This document shows positions 43,127 through 53,241 of a DNA stretch of 64,000 bases, in pieces. The stretch comes from Algoriphagus sp. Y33 (lineage in GTDB: Bacteria; Bacteroidota; Bacteroidia; Cytophagales; Cyclobacteriaceae). Location: the NCBI RefSeq assembly GCF_014838715.1, contig NZ_CP061947.1, forward strand, positions 2,728,001-2,792,000, given 5' to 3'. The position numbers and the translations under genes were made by a program. Under the pieces are notes generated by a model. That model was not told the origin of the DNA, made no database searches, and saw nothing but the letters and a program-made list of their open reading frames with translations. Numbering within the stretch: position 1 is the first letter of the stretch; every line of letters starts with the position of its first letter.

Positions 43127-43167
43127 CGTTCCTGCAACAGAAATAGGATATAATTGTTGCAGGAACG
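43127..43167. terminator. 12-bp perfect inverted repeat between convergent genes
   Basis: CGTTCCTGCAAC (43127-43138) and its exact complement (43156-43167) around a 17-base spacer. It lies between the GNAT stop and the CHAT gene stop, so a bidirectional terminator or transcript-end structure is likely, though no T-run follows. Confidence 0.5.
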
Positions 43168-43199
43168 AATATTCTGAAGGTCTTTACAACACAATTGGT

Positions 43200-46100
43200 C
43201 TAGGAGACAAGATCCAGTTTCTTTATTAATTCTGTGATTTTCGTTTTTACAGGGTTCAATTTCTCTCTATCTATATGCCCTAGAATTGAACTCAACAAAT
43301 TGAGATGTTCCAGCTCCGCTACTTTACGGCTTTTTTGAACTGTTTTATTCCAAAGCACACCATACGCTTCTTGTACTTTATCGGGATCAAAAGTTGAACT
43401 CTCGATTAAATAGGATGTTAAAGCCATCCTGGCAACGGGTAAAATGAGCGCATATCCATCAAAACCGATTACATCTTTACCGTAATTTTCATACAACTTA
43501 CCCAAAGAAACAATTGCCGCTTTTTGACTTTTAGACAGGTAAGTTTTTCCCTCCAGCCAGCGCTTCATCTGAAGCAATCCAAGCCACTTGGTCAGCACCA
43601 ATGGATCCGAATTATTACTTCTTTCACTGGCTAGTTGATAAGAACTCACTGCATTCTCCAGAGAATCAAGGTCTGGAAGTTTGCTAGCCAAGGATAGCTG
43701 CAGTTTACTTTCATAAGCACTCCCCAGCAGAGAAAGACGTTCGACGGTTTCACCAAGTAGCCTGTTCATATCCTGCAGATCTTTGACCACCTCATCCAGC
43801 TTATTTTGGGCAGGCATCAGATCCAATTTTCCCAGAAGGAATTCATGTACGCAATGTCTTATCCGAAGATTGCAGTATTGCTCAAATGCGCTGATGGAGT
43901 AGGCAGATTTTTCTGATTCAAACAGTTTCTGATAGCTCGCGCATGCCTTTTCAAAATATTGCAATCCTCCATAAATCCCTGCTATCAATTCAAGAATGCG
44001 GCAATTGCTTCTCGCTTTCTCTTCCGAGATCTTCTGAATAACTTCTACCCTTCCACTGACATAATCGAAATCAAATTCATTGGCAGACATCATTTCACGA
44101 ATGTTATCCAGCTCTATCTCTATTTCCTCGATACTGAGATCAGCATCCTCATAAGATCCTTTCCCTATATCGGTGAGTTTGTAATACGGGTCTCCATAAC
44201 ATTGGAAAGCTCCCCATGTGTTGGTCTTTTTTCCAGACGTTCTATAAATCGTGTTTCTGGCCCGTTTCACAGCTTCTCCAAAGCCAAAACCTGAGAACAT
44301 ATTTTTATAAAATTCTCTGGAAAATTCCAAAGCAGCCGCATCATCCACTGCCCAGCCGGCCACAACCACGGCTCTTGCACCGTTATTGATAAGTTGAGTT
44401 CCAATATTCGCTGCAAACTTATTACTCTGCTGACTCACAAGCTCAGCGGCATTGTCCATCTGCCCCAGATAGCAACAATTCACAAAAATCAATTCTGCAG
44501 AAGAACTCATTCCTGCGATTTGTCCGGGAGTCAGGAAAGTATTGCTGCCGATCACCATGCCTGTAGCCTTGTTAGCCCCATGCCTGAATACCCCATGTCC
44601 GGCAAGGTGAATTATTTTATGGTTTCCGGAAAACATGGCCAAAATAATATCCGTCGCACTGGAGTTAATCAGACTGACTACCTGATAATCTTCTCCTCTA
44701 AGTAAATTCTCCACAGCCAATGCTTCTTGTTTTGCTCCGGGCAATTGAGGCATGTATTCTTCCAACATAGGATCTCCTATTATCAAAGCGGTGCTTTCAG
44801 TGACTTTGGCAATTTCCCCTCTGGAGTCACCGGTAGCCAGCTGCCTAACCATACCTATGTTAACGCATAGCGGATCAGAATTCACACTATCCAACAGCAT
44901 CTCCCAAGGATATGCCGCGGAGGAAATATCCAAGACCCAATTGATATTATTCAGGCGCTTGATCTCTTCTTTGAACCGGAAAGGAATCAATAACTCAAAC
45001 ATCGCTGTGGCAATTTCCGGAGAGAACTGATTATTGACTGTCATTTGCCGAAGAAGTATATCCAAAGTCCTGTCACTTGAAGGAATTGTTTCCACTTTCT
45101 CACTGGCTCCTGTGGTGGTAATAGACATGCGGATCAGTTCAATAGTCTCTTCTTCTGCATAGTCAATACGCTGAGTAACATTGATTCTAGTCCACCAATC
45201 GGATGAAAAATCAAACGGAACCCTTTTAAGTTTACCCAAACAATATCTCAACCCGTTTCCTTGGAAATGGATATTAAAATCCTTCTGGCTATCCGAATTC
45301 AGACGCTGGATAGTTTTCAATATAGAAAGTGCCCGGTCATTGTAGATTTCAATGATTTCTATTTCCTGGATTCCCCGGATCGCCCCCTCGTAAGTGAGCT
45401 GTACCTTTCTATTAGCACGTTGCACTCCTGCAATGATAGCCCGAATAGAGTTATCTGTAGAAAGCCCACCATAATTATTGGCTATTGCAATGACAGAAAT
45501 ACCATTAAGTAAAAACTCCCCATGGGAAGCTGTTCCCGATCCATTCTCTTTTTTGATGGTCAGGTAGCGTGCGACTCCTTTTTCCACCGAATTGATCAGA
45601 TAATAACCGGACAACTCACCCTGTACACCCAAGCCTACAATAATCCCTCCCTTGAAGGATGAATTAGAGTTTGATTCATTCAGCACAATCTGGTTGGAGC
45701 CTATCTTGCCCGGATACAATCCAAGCGAATACAATCTGCTCAATTCTCCTCCCAATTGTCTGTCTATGGCAGCCTCGGCATTCAAAATAACATCTTGCTC
45801 AAAATGCCCTGCCAGCACCGGATATTTGGCATATTTCAAATCCCCATGAGTCACCACCACGCTGATAGGTGTTTCGTTATGCCATACTTCCTCCTGTTCA
45901 TCAATTCCCAAAAGCGTAGTGAGCAGATTTTCCTCACTGATATCGAAGATTTCAACCTCTACCGGTTCAAATTCCTTCTCATCTCCCCGAGTTTTGGGTA
46001 GACTGTTTTGCAGCCTCTTCGTACTTCCATAGATCAGCAATTCTTCCATTGCGGTGAAGAGATCCTTTTCCTTGGACAGGCTTCCATGGGTGACATTGGC

Positions 46101-48587
46101 ATAATATACCTGATTCCGGTCCTCCATCGTTTTCGGAATACCTGATGCCCAGGTCACACTTTCATCACCCTGATTGGTTGCATAGAAAACCAGTTCTCCA
46201 TTCTCTATTTCCATGTTGGAAATGGTAAAGCTTTTTTTCCCACTTTGTCCTGCGATATAAGTGAAATTTGAAAAATCAATGGATCTGAAACCATCCCATA
46301 TTCTTTGTCGATGAGAACCGAATTCCTCCAGTATTTCTTTAGAAGGAATTGGCCAATCCTCATCGCCAAAGGCCGTTCTCATTCTCTCCCAGAGTTTCCT
46401 GTCTGCGAAATCATACTTGCCCCCATTATCAATAGGAAGCAAATTCAAAATACCCGGGAAATTGCAGAAAATCTGTAGCAATTCCTTCGTAGAGTGCTTG
46501 ATGTCAATTTTTCCCAGCAGTTTTATAATACTGTCTTTACCGAAAAGCACATACGGAATCCGGAAAGACCCCCCCAAAGGAGATCCCAAAAAGATACCGC
46601 GGAAACCAACTGATTTATTCAGCTTTTGCCAGGTGGTATCATGATACACCATAAAATCCCGTACCAAAACTCCCCCCATGCTATGTGCCACGATTTTGAT
46701 GGGTTGGTTTTTGGCCAAAAGCTTCCGAATCTTCATCTCAAAAGTTGCTGCCGCATCTTTCAAAGGTTTTCTCCAATCAAAATAAAAGGTCACTACATCA
46801 TAGGTACCGGAAAGTCTTTCACCCAAATTTTTATAAGAAGTTTTGATCAACGAAAGGGCGGATAATTTGTCATCGGTCTCTGGGGCGAGTTCCAATTCCG
46901 CCAATTTTCCTTTGAAAAACCCTAAGTAGTTTATCCACACCAGCTCCTCCGACTTCTCCGGCCCCCCCGGTGCTTGCTTGCCAATATTCGAACCCATTAT
47001 TCCCGGAATTAGAATCAGGATAGGCTTCTTGCCGCTGACATTATCTTCCACATAAGTTCCATGTTCGATACCGATAATTCCACGTTTCTTGGATTTGCTA
47101 CGCAAAGTAAATAAAGCAGGAATTGTGTTTGGGTTGGCAGACAACCCGGCTATGACAGCGTTTAAAGTATCTTCATTCGAAAAATATTTGAAGTGATCAA
47201 TTTTACCACTTTGCTCAATGTAAATCCCTACTTGGTCTGAATCTCGACGTGCCCCCCACTTCATACTTTCGGTGTCAACTACCAGATCATTTTTTCCCCT
47301 AAAGAAAATCTTGCCCAGTATCACCACAAGTGTCTTAAAACTTACACTCAATTCGGCACTTCCAGCTACTACAAGCAGGGGAAATTTAATTTCTATCTCT
47401 GATCCTTGATTATTTAGAGTCTTGATGAAAGGCGACTTAGGATTCATAGCTTCCAAACCCGGCAACACGTTTACATCATCTTTGCAGGCCACAGCCTCCA
47501 TGATGAATTCTTTGAAAGCAACATAAATCGGATTTCCCACATGCCCGACCGCCAAACCGATCAAATTAAACGTGACGTTCAAATAAAAATTCAATCGGCT
47601 AGATGCCAACGTTGTGCCGTTTGCCGGACCGGCTACACGTACCATTGATCTGACTGTAATTTTTTTCTTCTCTACTTCGGTTCTTATCTGTGTAATTACT
47701 TCCAAATCACGATCCCGTCCGGATTTTAGTAAAAGAGCCTTTTCGGTAGCATCAAAACCTGTGGGATTAGCGCAAAACCTTACAAGAAGTTCAGCCAAAA
47801 GCCCACCTCTTGATTGGCTTAAAAGATCCAATTCAATGTTTGCCGGCAGGCTTTTTACCAGATCCAAAATATTTTCCAGAGGACTTGCTGTCAGAGATCT
47901 ATGCTGGAAAGCCAGAATATTCCCTTCCTTATATTTATTCGTACTGCTTGCTTCATCAAAAAGATCTTTCCATTTATCCGACTCCTTCAGATCGCCAAAG
48001 GACTTCTGGGTGGATGACGCTGTCCCGTGCAGTAAAAGTAAATAGGGAGAGTCAACCGGGATTTTGGCAACTGAGGATTCATCGCATTCCAGCGGGCTTA
48101 GCTCTATATTTGTAGAGCACTTTGCCAAAACCCCAAACTTTACATCCTTGTAGGGCTCACCTGGAAAAGCCAACTGTTTATTTTCAAGATTGGCGGCCAT
48201 GTCCCGCATTTTGGGCTGAATGATCTTTTTCTTGACAAAAAATTTGACCAACTTAATGGCAACTTTCTTAAAAATCCCCCTATCCTGTTGATCCGACTCC
48301 AGTTCATCAGGAAGGTAAAGTTCATCGCCCGCTTCAGATCTTTTTAATTTCTTGGGAAAAAGTATGCGAAGGGACTCGTTATCTCCAAGCCAGACGGTAT
48401 TGTCTTCAAACTCAAATTCGATGACAGTCAAGTCATCAACTTCAATGGTTTGCTCAGGCACGTCTCCCCGAGTTGGACTCACTACAGTATAAGCCTTGTT
48501 CAGCTGATACAGATCAAACCCCCGATCCTCTCCGGAAACAAAGGGTAAATGATCCTGTCCCTTAAGTTTGATTTTTAAAATAGCCAT
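43200..48587 (-). CDS. giant CHAT-domain protein with two lipase-like domains and helical repeats
   Basis: 1795 residues, one frame, no signal peptide. Order seen: N-terminal ~1-170 of unknown fold; hydrolase-like domain 1 (LLLLHGT at H187, nucleophile elbow SQSRGG with Ser259); hydrolase-like domain 2 in LCAT style (ILILIPGIMGSN near 528, AHSMGG with Ser636); a region at ~905-1020 (VLAGHFEQDVILNAEAA..., LGLYPGKIG) recalling the macro-like N-domain of cytosol aminopeptidases; CHAT peptidase at ~1262-1472, with His1331 in HLAGHG and Cys1372 in NCCYLG, so the caspase-type dyad is intact; and a helical, TPR-like end (~1480-1795). It would be cytosolic. CHAT proteins are caspase-like peptidases, many of them in immune systems. 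No partner gene is directly adjacent. Confidence 0.88.
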   Translation of the reverse strand: MAILKIKLKGQDHLPFVSGEDRGFDLYQLNKAYTVVSPTRGDVPEQTIEVDDLTVIEFEFEDNTVWLGDNESLRILFPKKLKRSEAGDELYLPDELESDQQDRGIFKKVAIKLVKFFVKKKIIQPKMRDMAANLENKQLAFPGEPYKDVKFGVLAKCSTNIELSPLECDESSVAKIPVDSPYLLLLHGTASSTQKSFGDLKESDKWKDLFDEASSTNKYKEGNILAFQHRSLTASPLENILDLVKSLPANIELDLLSQSRGGLLAELLVRFCANPTGFDATEKALLLKSGRDRDLEVITQIRTEVEKKKITVRSMVRVAGPANGTTLASSRLNFYLNVTFNLIGLAVGHVGNPIYVAFKEFIMEAVACKDDVNVLPGLEAMNPKSPFIKTLNNQGSEIEIKFPLLVVAGSAELSVSFKTLVVILGKIFFRGKNDLVVDTESMKWGARRDSDQVGIYIEQSGKIDHFKYFSNEDTLNAVIAGLSANPNTIPALFTLRSKSKKRGIIGIEHGTYVEDNVSGKKPILILIPGIMGSNIGKQAPGGPEKSEELVWINYLGFFKGKLAELELAPETDDKLSALSLIKTSYKNLGERLSGTYDVVTFYFDWRKPLKDAAATFEMKIRKLLAKNQPIKIVAHSMGGVLVRDFMVYHDTTWQKLNKSVGFRGIFLGSPLGGSFRIPYVLFGKDSIIKLLGKIDIKHSTKELLQIFCNFPGILNLLPIDNGGKYDFADRKLWERMRTAFGDEDWPIPSKEILEEFGSHRQRIWDGFRSIDFSNFTYIAGQSGKKSFTISNMEIENGELVFYATNQGDESVTWASGIPKTMEDRNQVYYANVTHGSLSKEKDLFTAMEELLIYGSTKRLQNSLPKTRGDEKEFEPVEVEIFDISEENLLTTLLGIDEQEEVWHNETPISVVVTHGDLKYAKYPVLAGHFEQDVILNAEAAIDRQLGGELSRLYSLGLYPGKIGSNQIVLNESNSNSSFKGGIIVGLGVQGELSGYYLINSVEKGVARYLTIKKENGSGTASHGEFLLNGISVIAIANNYGGLSTDNSIRAIIAGVQRANRKVQLTYEGAIRGIQEIEIIEIYNDRALSILKTIQRLNSDSQKDFNIHFQGNGLRYCLGKLKRVPFDFSSDWWTRINVTQRIDYAEEETIELIRMSITTTGASEKVETIPSSDRTLDILLRQMTVNNQFSPEIATAMFELLIPFRFKEEIKRLNNINWVLDISSAAYPWEMLLDSVNSDPLCVNIGMVRQLATGDSRGEIAKVTESTALIIGDPMLEEYMPQLPGAKQEALAVENLLRGEDYQVVSLINSSATDIILAMFSGNHKIIHLAGHGVFRHGANKATGMVIGSNTFLTPGQIAGMSSSAELIFVNCCYLGQMDNAAELVSQQSNKFAANIGTQLINNGARAVVVAGWAVDDAAALEFSREFYKNMFSGFGFGEAVKRARNTIYRTSGKKTNTWGAFQCYGDPYYKLTDIGKGSYEDADLSIEEIEIELDNIREMMSANEFDFDYVSGRVEVIQKISEEKARSNCRILELIAGIYGGLQYFEKACASYQKLFESEKSAYSISAFEQYCNLRIRHCVHEFLLGKLDLMPAQNKLDEVVKDLQDMNRLLGETVERLSLLGSAYESKLQLSLASKLPDLDSLENAVSSYQLASERSNNSDPLVLTKWLGLLQMKRWLEGKTYLSKSQKAAIVSLGKLYENYGKDVIGFDGYALILPVARMALTSYLIESSTFDPDKVQEAYGVLWNKTVQKSRKVAELEHLNLLSSILGHIDREKLNPVKTKITELIKKLDLVS

Positions 48588-48992
48588 AGGTAAAAATTAA
48601 GAGATTAACACTAAAATTTCCTTTCAACAATGGAAGTCAACACTTGGCAAATAATTGGCTTAATTAGGATGCAAAAGATGAAAAAATCATCTTGGTATTC
48701 TCAGAAACGGATTGAGAACCGGAGAAAATATTCATCCCTGCTCAATCTGGAAACTCTATACAAATAAGGACTTAATGTAGAAAAAAAATCATAAACATCA
48801 TAAAATCTGACACATAGACATTAATTAATGATAGTTGAAATCCTACGTTGATTCTCCCTTTCAAAAGTTCAACTTACAGCCCTGCCTTTTCGGGTTAAAA
48901 CTATTGCTGTTATAAATGAAAATAGCACCGGAAATAAACCCCGGTGCTAGTAAAATATCAGTCCTATGCAAGAGTCTGCTTAAAGCAGCCTG
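48588..48992. other. 405-bp intergenic region between the tricorn-like and CHAT genes
   Basis: Contains the terminator of the tricorn-like gene (48923-48949) and must hold the promoter of the CHAT gene, which was not placed. No repeat was recognised. Confidence 0.5.
48919..48949 (-). terminator. intrinsic terminator after the tricorn-like protease gene
   Basis: TAGCACCGG and CCGGTGCTA pair around a 9-base loop, with TTTTC following on the minus strand. Confidence 0.85.
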
Positions 48993-51900
48993 CTAATACC
49001 TATTCTCATAAGCAGGACGTGCAGGAGCATTGAATTTATCGCTACTATTGAGTAGGCGCATCACTTCCTTGATAGCTGCCTCCAATTGAGCATCAGTACC
49101 TTTAGCAAGACTTTCGAAGTCTTCCACTACTTCGATGTCAGGATCCACACCATATCCTTCCTTGAACCAAGTCCCATCAGGATCATACATTCTAAAAGTC
49201 GGTACCGTCACAGAACCGCCATCTATCAGAGAAGGTGCACCGGAAATGCCAATCAAACCTCCCCAGGTACGTGTACCGATCAGCGGACCCACCTGCCGCT
49301 TGCGGAAGTAATCAGGAAAAGCATCCCCGCCTGAGCCTGAGAAGCCGTTGATCAGCATCACTTTAGGGCCAAAATTGCCTGAAGGAGGCCAAGCCCAATC
49401 CTGTCCATCCCGGACTGCCCAGAATGCCAAAGGTTTACGGTCCAACAATTCTACAAATCGATCGGGAATCTGTCCGCCATTGTTAAAGCGCTCATCGATA
49501 ATCATCCCTTCTTTTTCCATCTGCCCGTAGAACTGACGAAAAAGCTCATTTTGCCCATCTACTCCTGTACTCGGCACAAAAATGTATCCTATTCTTCCGT
49601 CTGTAGCTTCCTCCACTCTTTTGCGGAATTCATTTATCCAGGCGAGATTTCTTAATCTGGCTTCTGACCCAAGAGGTTCCACCAAGACAGTTTTGGCACC
49701 TGCCATCGAAGCTGAACTGTTTACAGTAAGCTGAACTGTCTTTCCTGCCAGTCCCTGAAGAGCCGCATAAATAGATTTGTCCGTATCAATCGCTTGACCA
49801 TTGATAGCCAGAATATAATCCCCTTCTTTCACTTCCACACCCGTCTTAAGCAATGGAGATCGGACTTCCACATCCCAAGGGGCTCCCTGAATTATTTTTT
49901 CAATTTTATAGGCACCATTTTCCAGTTTGAAATTTGCTCCCAAATACCCTACAGATATAGTAGGCCCTGACTCCAGATCCCCTCCGCCATTGTACGTGTG
50001 AGAAGCATTTAACTCCGCAATTAGATCTCCTATGATGATGTTCACATCCCGCCTAGACCCAGCCTGAGCAACCAAATCTCCATAACGGGTACGCATCAGA
50101 TCCCAGTCTACCCCATGCATATTGGGATCGTAGAAATAATCACGTTCAAATCTCCATACATCGTTGAAGATCTGTTTCCACTCTTCAGCGGGCACCACTG
50201 TCATCTGCATATCCCCCAGCGGGACAGTTTCTTCGATTTTCTGTCCAGGAGAAGGGTCAACTACAGCTAGTTTTCCGTTAGAGAAAACCATTACTTTTTT
50301 GCGATTGGCAGAAAGTGAAAAACCGCCTACTCCTTCGATCACTGTCTTGGATTCTTTCTCCTCAAAATCAAACAATTCCAAACTACTCTTGGAATCATCA
50401 CCTGCTCCTGTATTTGGATGGCGAACGTATAACAGCTTTCCTTCCACAGAAGCCAGTCCTCCTATATTTCCGTTTGAAATGTCAAGCATTTCAATTCTGT
50501 TTTCAAAAGATGAAATCTCAAAATCCACTCCCTTTGGTTCTTCCTTCTTATCGTCCTTTTTATCATCTTCCTTCTCTGACTTCTCCTCTTCTACTTTTAT
50601 CTCATCATTTTTCAGTGAAATAAGTGAAGGAATAGATTGATTGAGTGTCCCTACCGCTACACCGGTAGTATTGGAATAGATGAAGGTGTTATCAATGTCG
50701 GAATACTGGGGATCAAAATTCCGATTCGTTGTAAAGAAGAGATATTTTCCGTCTTCGCTGAAAGTCGGACTTTGATCAGCATAAAAACCAGAGGTGATTT
50801 GCGATGACTTGCTTGACTTGGTATCATACACATAGAGTGCTGAGGTCGCGCGGTTATTCTTAGAGAGGCTGTATGAAATGTACCTGCTATCAGGAGACCA
50901 ACTTACCGCAAATCCCTGCAAATTGCCTTCAAACATGTACTTACCCTTGTCAATAATCTTTACTTCACCTGAGGCAGCATTTATCAGCATTACGTCCATT
51001 GCCTGATTCACACTCACAAGGTATTTGCTGTCAGGAGACCAAAAGATATTGTAGCCAAATCCGTTCTCAAATTTGGTGAGTGTATTAGTTTGGGGAGTAG
51101 ATCCCAAGGATTTGATGGTGAGTTGGTATTCTCCCGTTTCATCTGACCAATAGGCTATTTTTTTTCCATCAGGGGCGAATTCTGGGTAACGCTCTGCCAC
51201 TCCTGAAGTATTGGTCATATTTGACACAAAACCTTCCTTCGCAGGCAAATTGAAAATCTCTCCCCGAGCATTTGCCATCACACGACTTCCATCAGGAGAA
51301 ATACTTGCGGACATCATGTCGGATTCAGTTTTTACGATTTTGGGAATCATCGTCTTTTGGTCAGAAATAATCTGAATTTCCACCCGCTTTGTCTCACCGG
51401 ATACTATTTCATATAGGTATAAACTTCCTCCGGCTTCGAAGACTATTTCTTTATCGCTGTTGGAAGGAAAGGTGATGTCAAAGTCTTTGAATTCCGTCAG
51501 CTGCGTGTTCTGTTTAGTTTTTAGGTCATATTTCCAGAGGTTATTGCGTTTCTCGGGGCCATTATCCGACATGTAATATACCGCCTCGCCGATCCACATC
51601 GGAAGTTCGTCATTGGCGTCATTGTTGGTAATATTTTCGGTCTTGAAGTCAGCCAGATTAAAGAGTAAAATATCAGGGGCTGTGCCGCCTCTATATCTTT
51701 TCCAGTTCCGGTTTACTCTACTTCTGTCGGTATACGCAAACGTTTTCCCATCCGGAGAGTAGGAAGCAAACTCTCCATAAGGCACTGGTAATTTGGCAGG
51801 AAGCCCACCTGTAGCAGGGATAGTATAAAACTGGGAAAAGCGCTCTTTGCCACTTTCCCTACCTGAGGTAAACAGCACAGATTTTCCATCCGGTGTCCAA

Positions 51901-52235
51901 CCCTGCACATAATCCGGCATACCATGATAGGTCAATCTGGTAGGAACTCCCCCCTCAGTGGGCATTACATACACATCGTAATTACCATTGTAATTGGCAG
52001 AAAAAGCGATCTGCTTTCCATCGGGAGAAAATCTCGGATACATTTCCGGGCCTGCAGGAGAAGTCAGGCGCTGGGCAACACCTCCATGCTTTGGCACAAC
52101 CCAAATATCATCGCCAAATGTAAAAGTAATCTGTGTGTCCGACACATCAGGCAGCTGCATCAGCCTCGCATCAGTCTGCGCTTGGCTAAGCAATGGGACC
52201 GTCAATATAGACAAGCCTAAAATGAATTTTCTCAT
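48993..52235 (-). CDS. tricorn-type S41 protease, secreted
   Basis: 1080 residues with a signal peptide (LSILTVPLLSQA). Order: two beta-propellers of PD40/WD40-like repeats (PDGKQIAFSANYNGNYDVYV, PDGKKIAYWSDETG, SPDSRYISYSLS), a Lys/Glu-rich linker near residue 555-570, a PDZ-like domain around 780-850 (EGDYILAINGQAID) and the S41 protease core with the nucleophile motif GFSGSGGDAF near 963, then a C-terminal tail (FNAPARPAYENRY). The propellers are thought to gate peptide entry. Such enzymes are common in Bacteroidota and degrade peptides in the periplasm. Confidence 0.94.
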   Translation of the reverse strand: MRKFILGLSILTVPLLSQAQTDARLMQLPDVSDTQITFTFGDDIWVVPKHGGVAQRLTSPAGPEMYPRFSPDGKQIAFSANYNGNYDVYVMPTEGGVPTRLTYHGMPDYVQGWTPDGKSVLFTSGRESGKERFSQFYTIPATGGLPAKLPVPYGEFASYSPDGKTFAYTDRSRVNRNWKRYRGGTAPDILLFNLADFKTENITNNDANDELPMWIGEAVYYMSDNGPEKRNNLWKYDLKTKQNTQLTEFKDFDITFPSNSDKEIVFEAGGSLYLYEIVSGETKRVEIQIISDQKTMIPKIVKTESDMMSASISPDGSRVMANARGEIFNLPAKEGFVSNMTNTSGVAERYPEFAPDGKKIAYWSDETGEYQLTIKSLGSTPQTNTLTKFENGFGYNIFWSPDSKYLVSVNQAMDVMLINAASGEVKIIDKGKYMFEGNLQGFAVSWSPDSRYISYSLSKNNRATSALYVYDTKSSKSSQITSGFYADQSPTFSEDGKYLFFTTNRNFDPQYSDIDNTFIYSNTTGVAVGTLNQSIPSLISLKNDEIKVEEEKSEKEDDKKDDKKEEPKGVDFEISSFENRIEMLDISNGNIGGLASVEGKLLYVRHPNTGAGDDSKSSLELFDFEEKESKTVIEGVGGFSLSANRKKVMVFSNGKLAVVDPSPGQKIEETVPLGDMQMTVVPAEEWKQIFNDVWRFERDYFYDPNMHGVDWDLMRTRYGDLVAQAGSRRDVNIIIGDLIAELNASHTYNGGGDLESGPTISVGYLGANFKLENGAYKIEKIIQGAPWDVEVRSPLLKTGVEVKEGDYILAINGQAIDTDKSIYAALQGLAGKTVQLTVNSSASMAGAKTVLVEPLGSEARLRNLAWINEFRKRVEEATDGRIGYIFVPSTGVDGQNELFRQFYGQMEKEGMIIDERFNNGGQIPDRFVELLDRKPLAFWAVRDGQDWAWPPSGNFGPKVMLINGFSGSGGDAFPDYFRKRQVGPLIGTRTWGGLIGISGAPSLIDGGSVTVPTFRMYDPDGTWFKEGYGVDPDIEVVEDFESLAKGTDAQLEAAIKEVMRLLNSSDKFNAPARPAYENRY

Positions 52236-52569
52236 AATACGTAATTAATTGGATTCAATATTCTGGTTTAAAATGTATTAAAATCCCTGCCTAAAGTCTG
52301 TAAAAGCACAGAGATATTTGCTAAAGAATTGATGGATGGAATTCAGTCTTAATCTGTGTACAGAAAAAACAGTACCATCTAATGACTAATCAATTTAAGT
52401 GATTGATTGTAAGTATGCTAAAAAATAACCACCAAATCATACTGTCTCATATTCGTACAGTATTTCTGTTCGATATCACACAAATCAATCTCGGAAATAT
52501 AATATTTTTGTGGGTTTTTCGTCTTGAGAAAAGATTCAATCCCAAAACTCTTTTAAAGATAGTATCAAC
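52236..52569. other. 334-bp divergent intergenic region
   Basis: Separates the divergent tricorn-like and CAP genes. It is A/T-rich, and nothing beyond unplaced promoters is apparent. Confidence 0.4.
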
Positions 52570-53241
52570 TTGACTTTACGATTTCTCTCAGCCACCTTTT
52601 TTCTATTCTACCAAGCTTCGCTCGCCCAAACTTGGATCTCCTCAGACTACAATCGCTTCACATCTGCTCAGTTTTTCCAACTTGATGCGGTAAACCAAAC
52701 CATCAACTTCAAAAATATAGACAGAGCCCTGCTACAGGCTGCTATGTTCTATGCGACCAATGAGGAGCGAATCAAATACGGATTGCCACCTTTCGAGCAT
52801 TCTGATCTCATCGAAAAAGTGGCTTCCGACCATGCAAGTGACATGGTCAATTATAATTTCTACTCCCATGTAAGTAGGGTGAAAGGAAAAAAAACCATAG
52901 GTGACCGCTTCGCCCGTGAGGGAACTAAGCGAATGTTTATAGGGGAAAATATCAGCTCCTCCATAGGATTACAATATCAGAGCGGTAGAAAAATAAATGT
53001 CCCCAATAGCGGAGGAATGTACACCTACGCCAATGATCGGCGCGAAGTCATCCTTCCCCACACCTATTTAAGTTATGCAAGAGAAGTGGTACGGCTTTGG
53101 ATGGATTCACCTTCACATAGAAAGAGCATTCTAAATCCAAACTTCGAGCAATTGGGATGCGGGTCTCAGGTGTACAGCAACCGCGAATCCCACAATGTCC
53201 CCTATCTTATGGGAGTACAGTGTTTTGCCAGCAAAAACTAG
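52570..53241 (+). CDS. CAP (SCP-like) domain protein, secreted
   Basis: 223 residues. Frame starts with TTG at 52570, no ATG is found upstream in frame, and the first residues give a signal peptide (LSATFFLFYQASLAQ). CAP motifs: MFYATNEERIKYGLPPFEH, ASDHASDMVNYNFYSHVSR, GENISS, and YAREVVRLWMDSPSHRKSIL with NPNFEQLGCG. The family His residues (DHAS, SHV) and Glu (GEN) are in place. Function in bacteria uncertain; it may bind or cut cell-wall or lipid ligands. Confidence 0.9.
   Translation: MTLRFLSATFFLFYQASLAQTWISSDYNRFTSAQFFQLDAVNQTINFKNIDRALLQAAMFYATNEERIKYGLPPFEHSDLIEKVASDHASDMVNYNFYSHVSRVKGKKTIGDRFAREGTKRMFIGENISSSIGLQYQSGRKINVPNSGGMYTYANDRREVILPHTYLSYAREVVRLWMDSPSHRKSILNPNFEQLGCGSQVYSNRESHNVPYLMGVQCFASKN

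Noticed and set aside
47614-48045. 143-codon open frame antisense to the CHAT gene
   Set aside because: Shadow of the coding strand, with no motif.
43200-48587. A gasdermin-type or TIR-type partner for the CHAT protein
   Set aside because: Neighbouring genes are GNAT and tricorn-like protease; no small pore-forming protein gene was found in the flanks.
50164-50640. 158-codon open frame antisense to the tricorn-like gene
   Set aside because: Ser/Phe-rich translation is the expected complement of the Lys/Glu-rich linker coding region.
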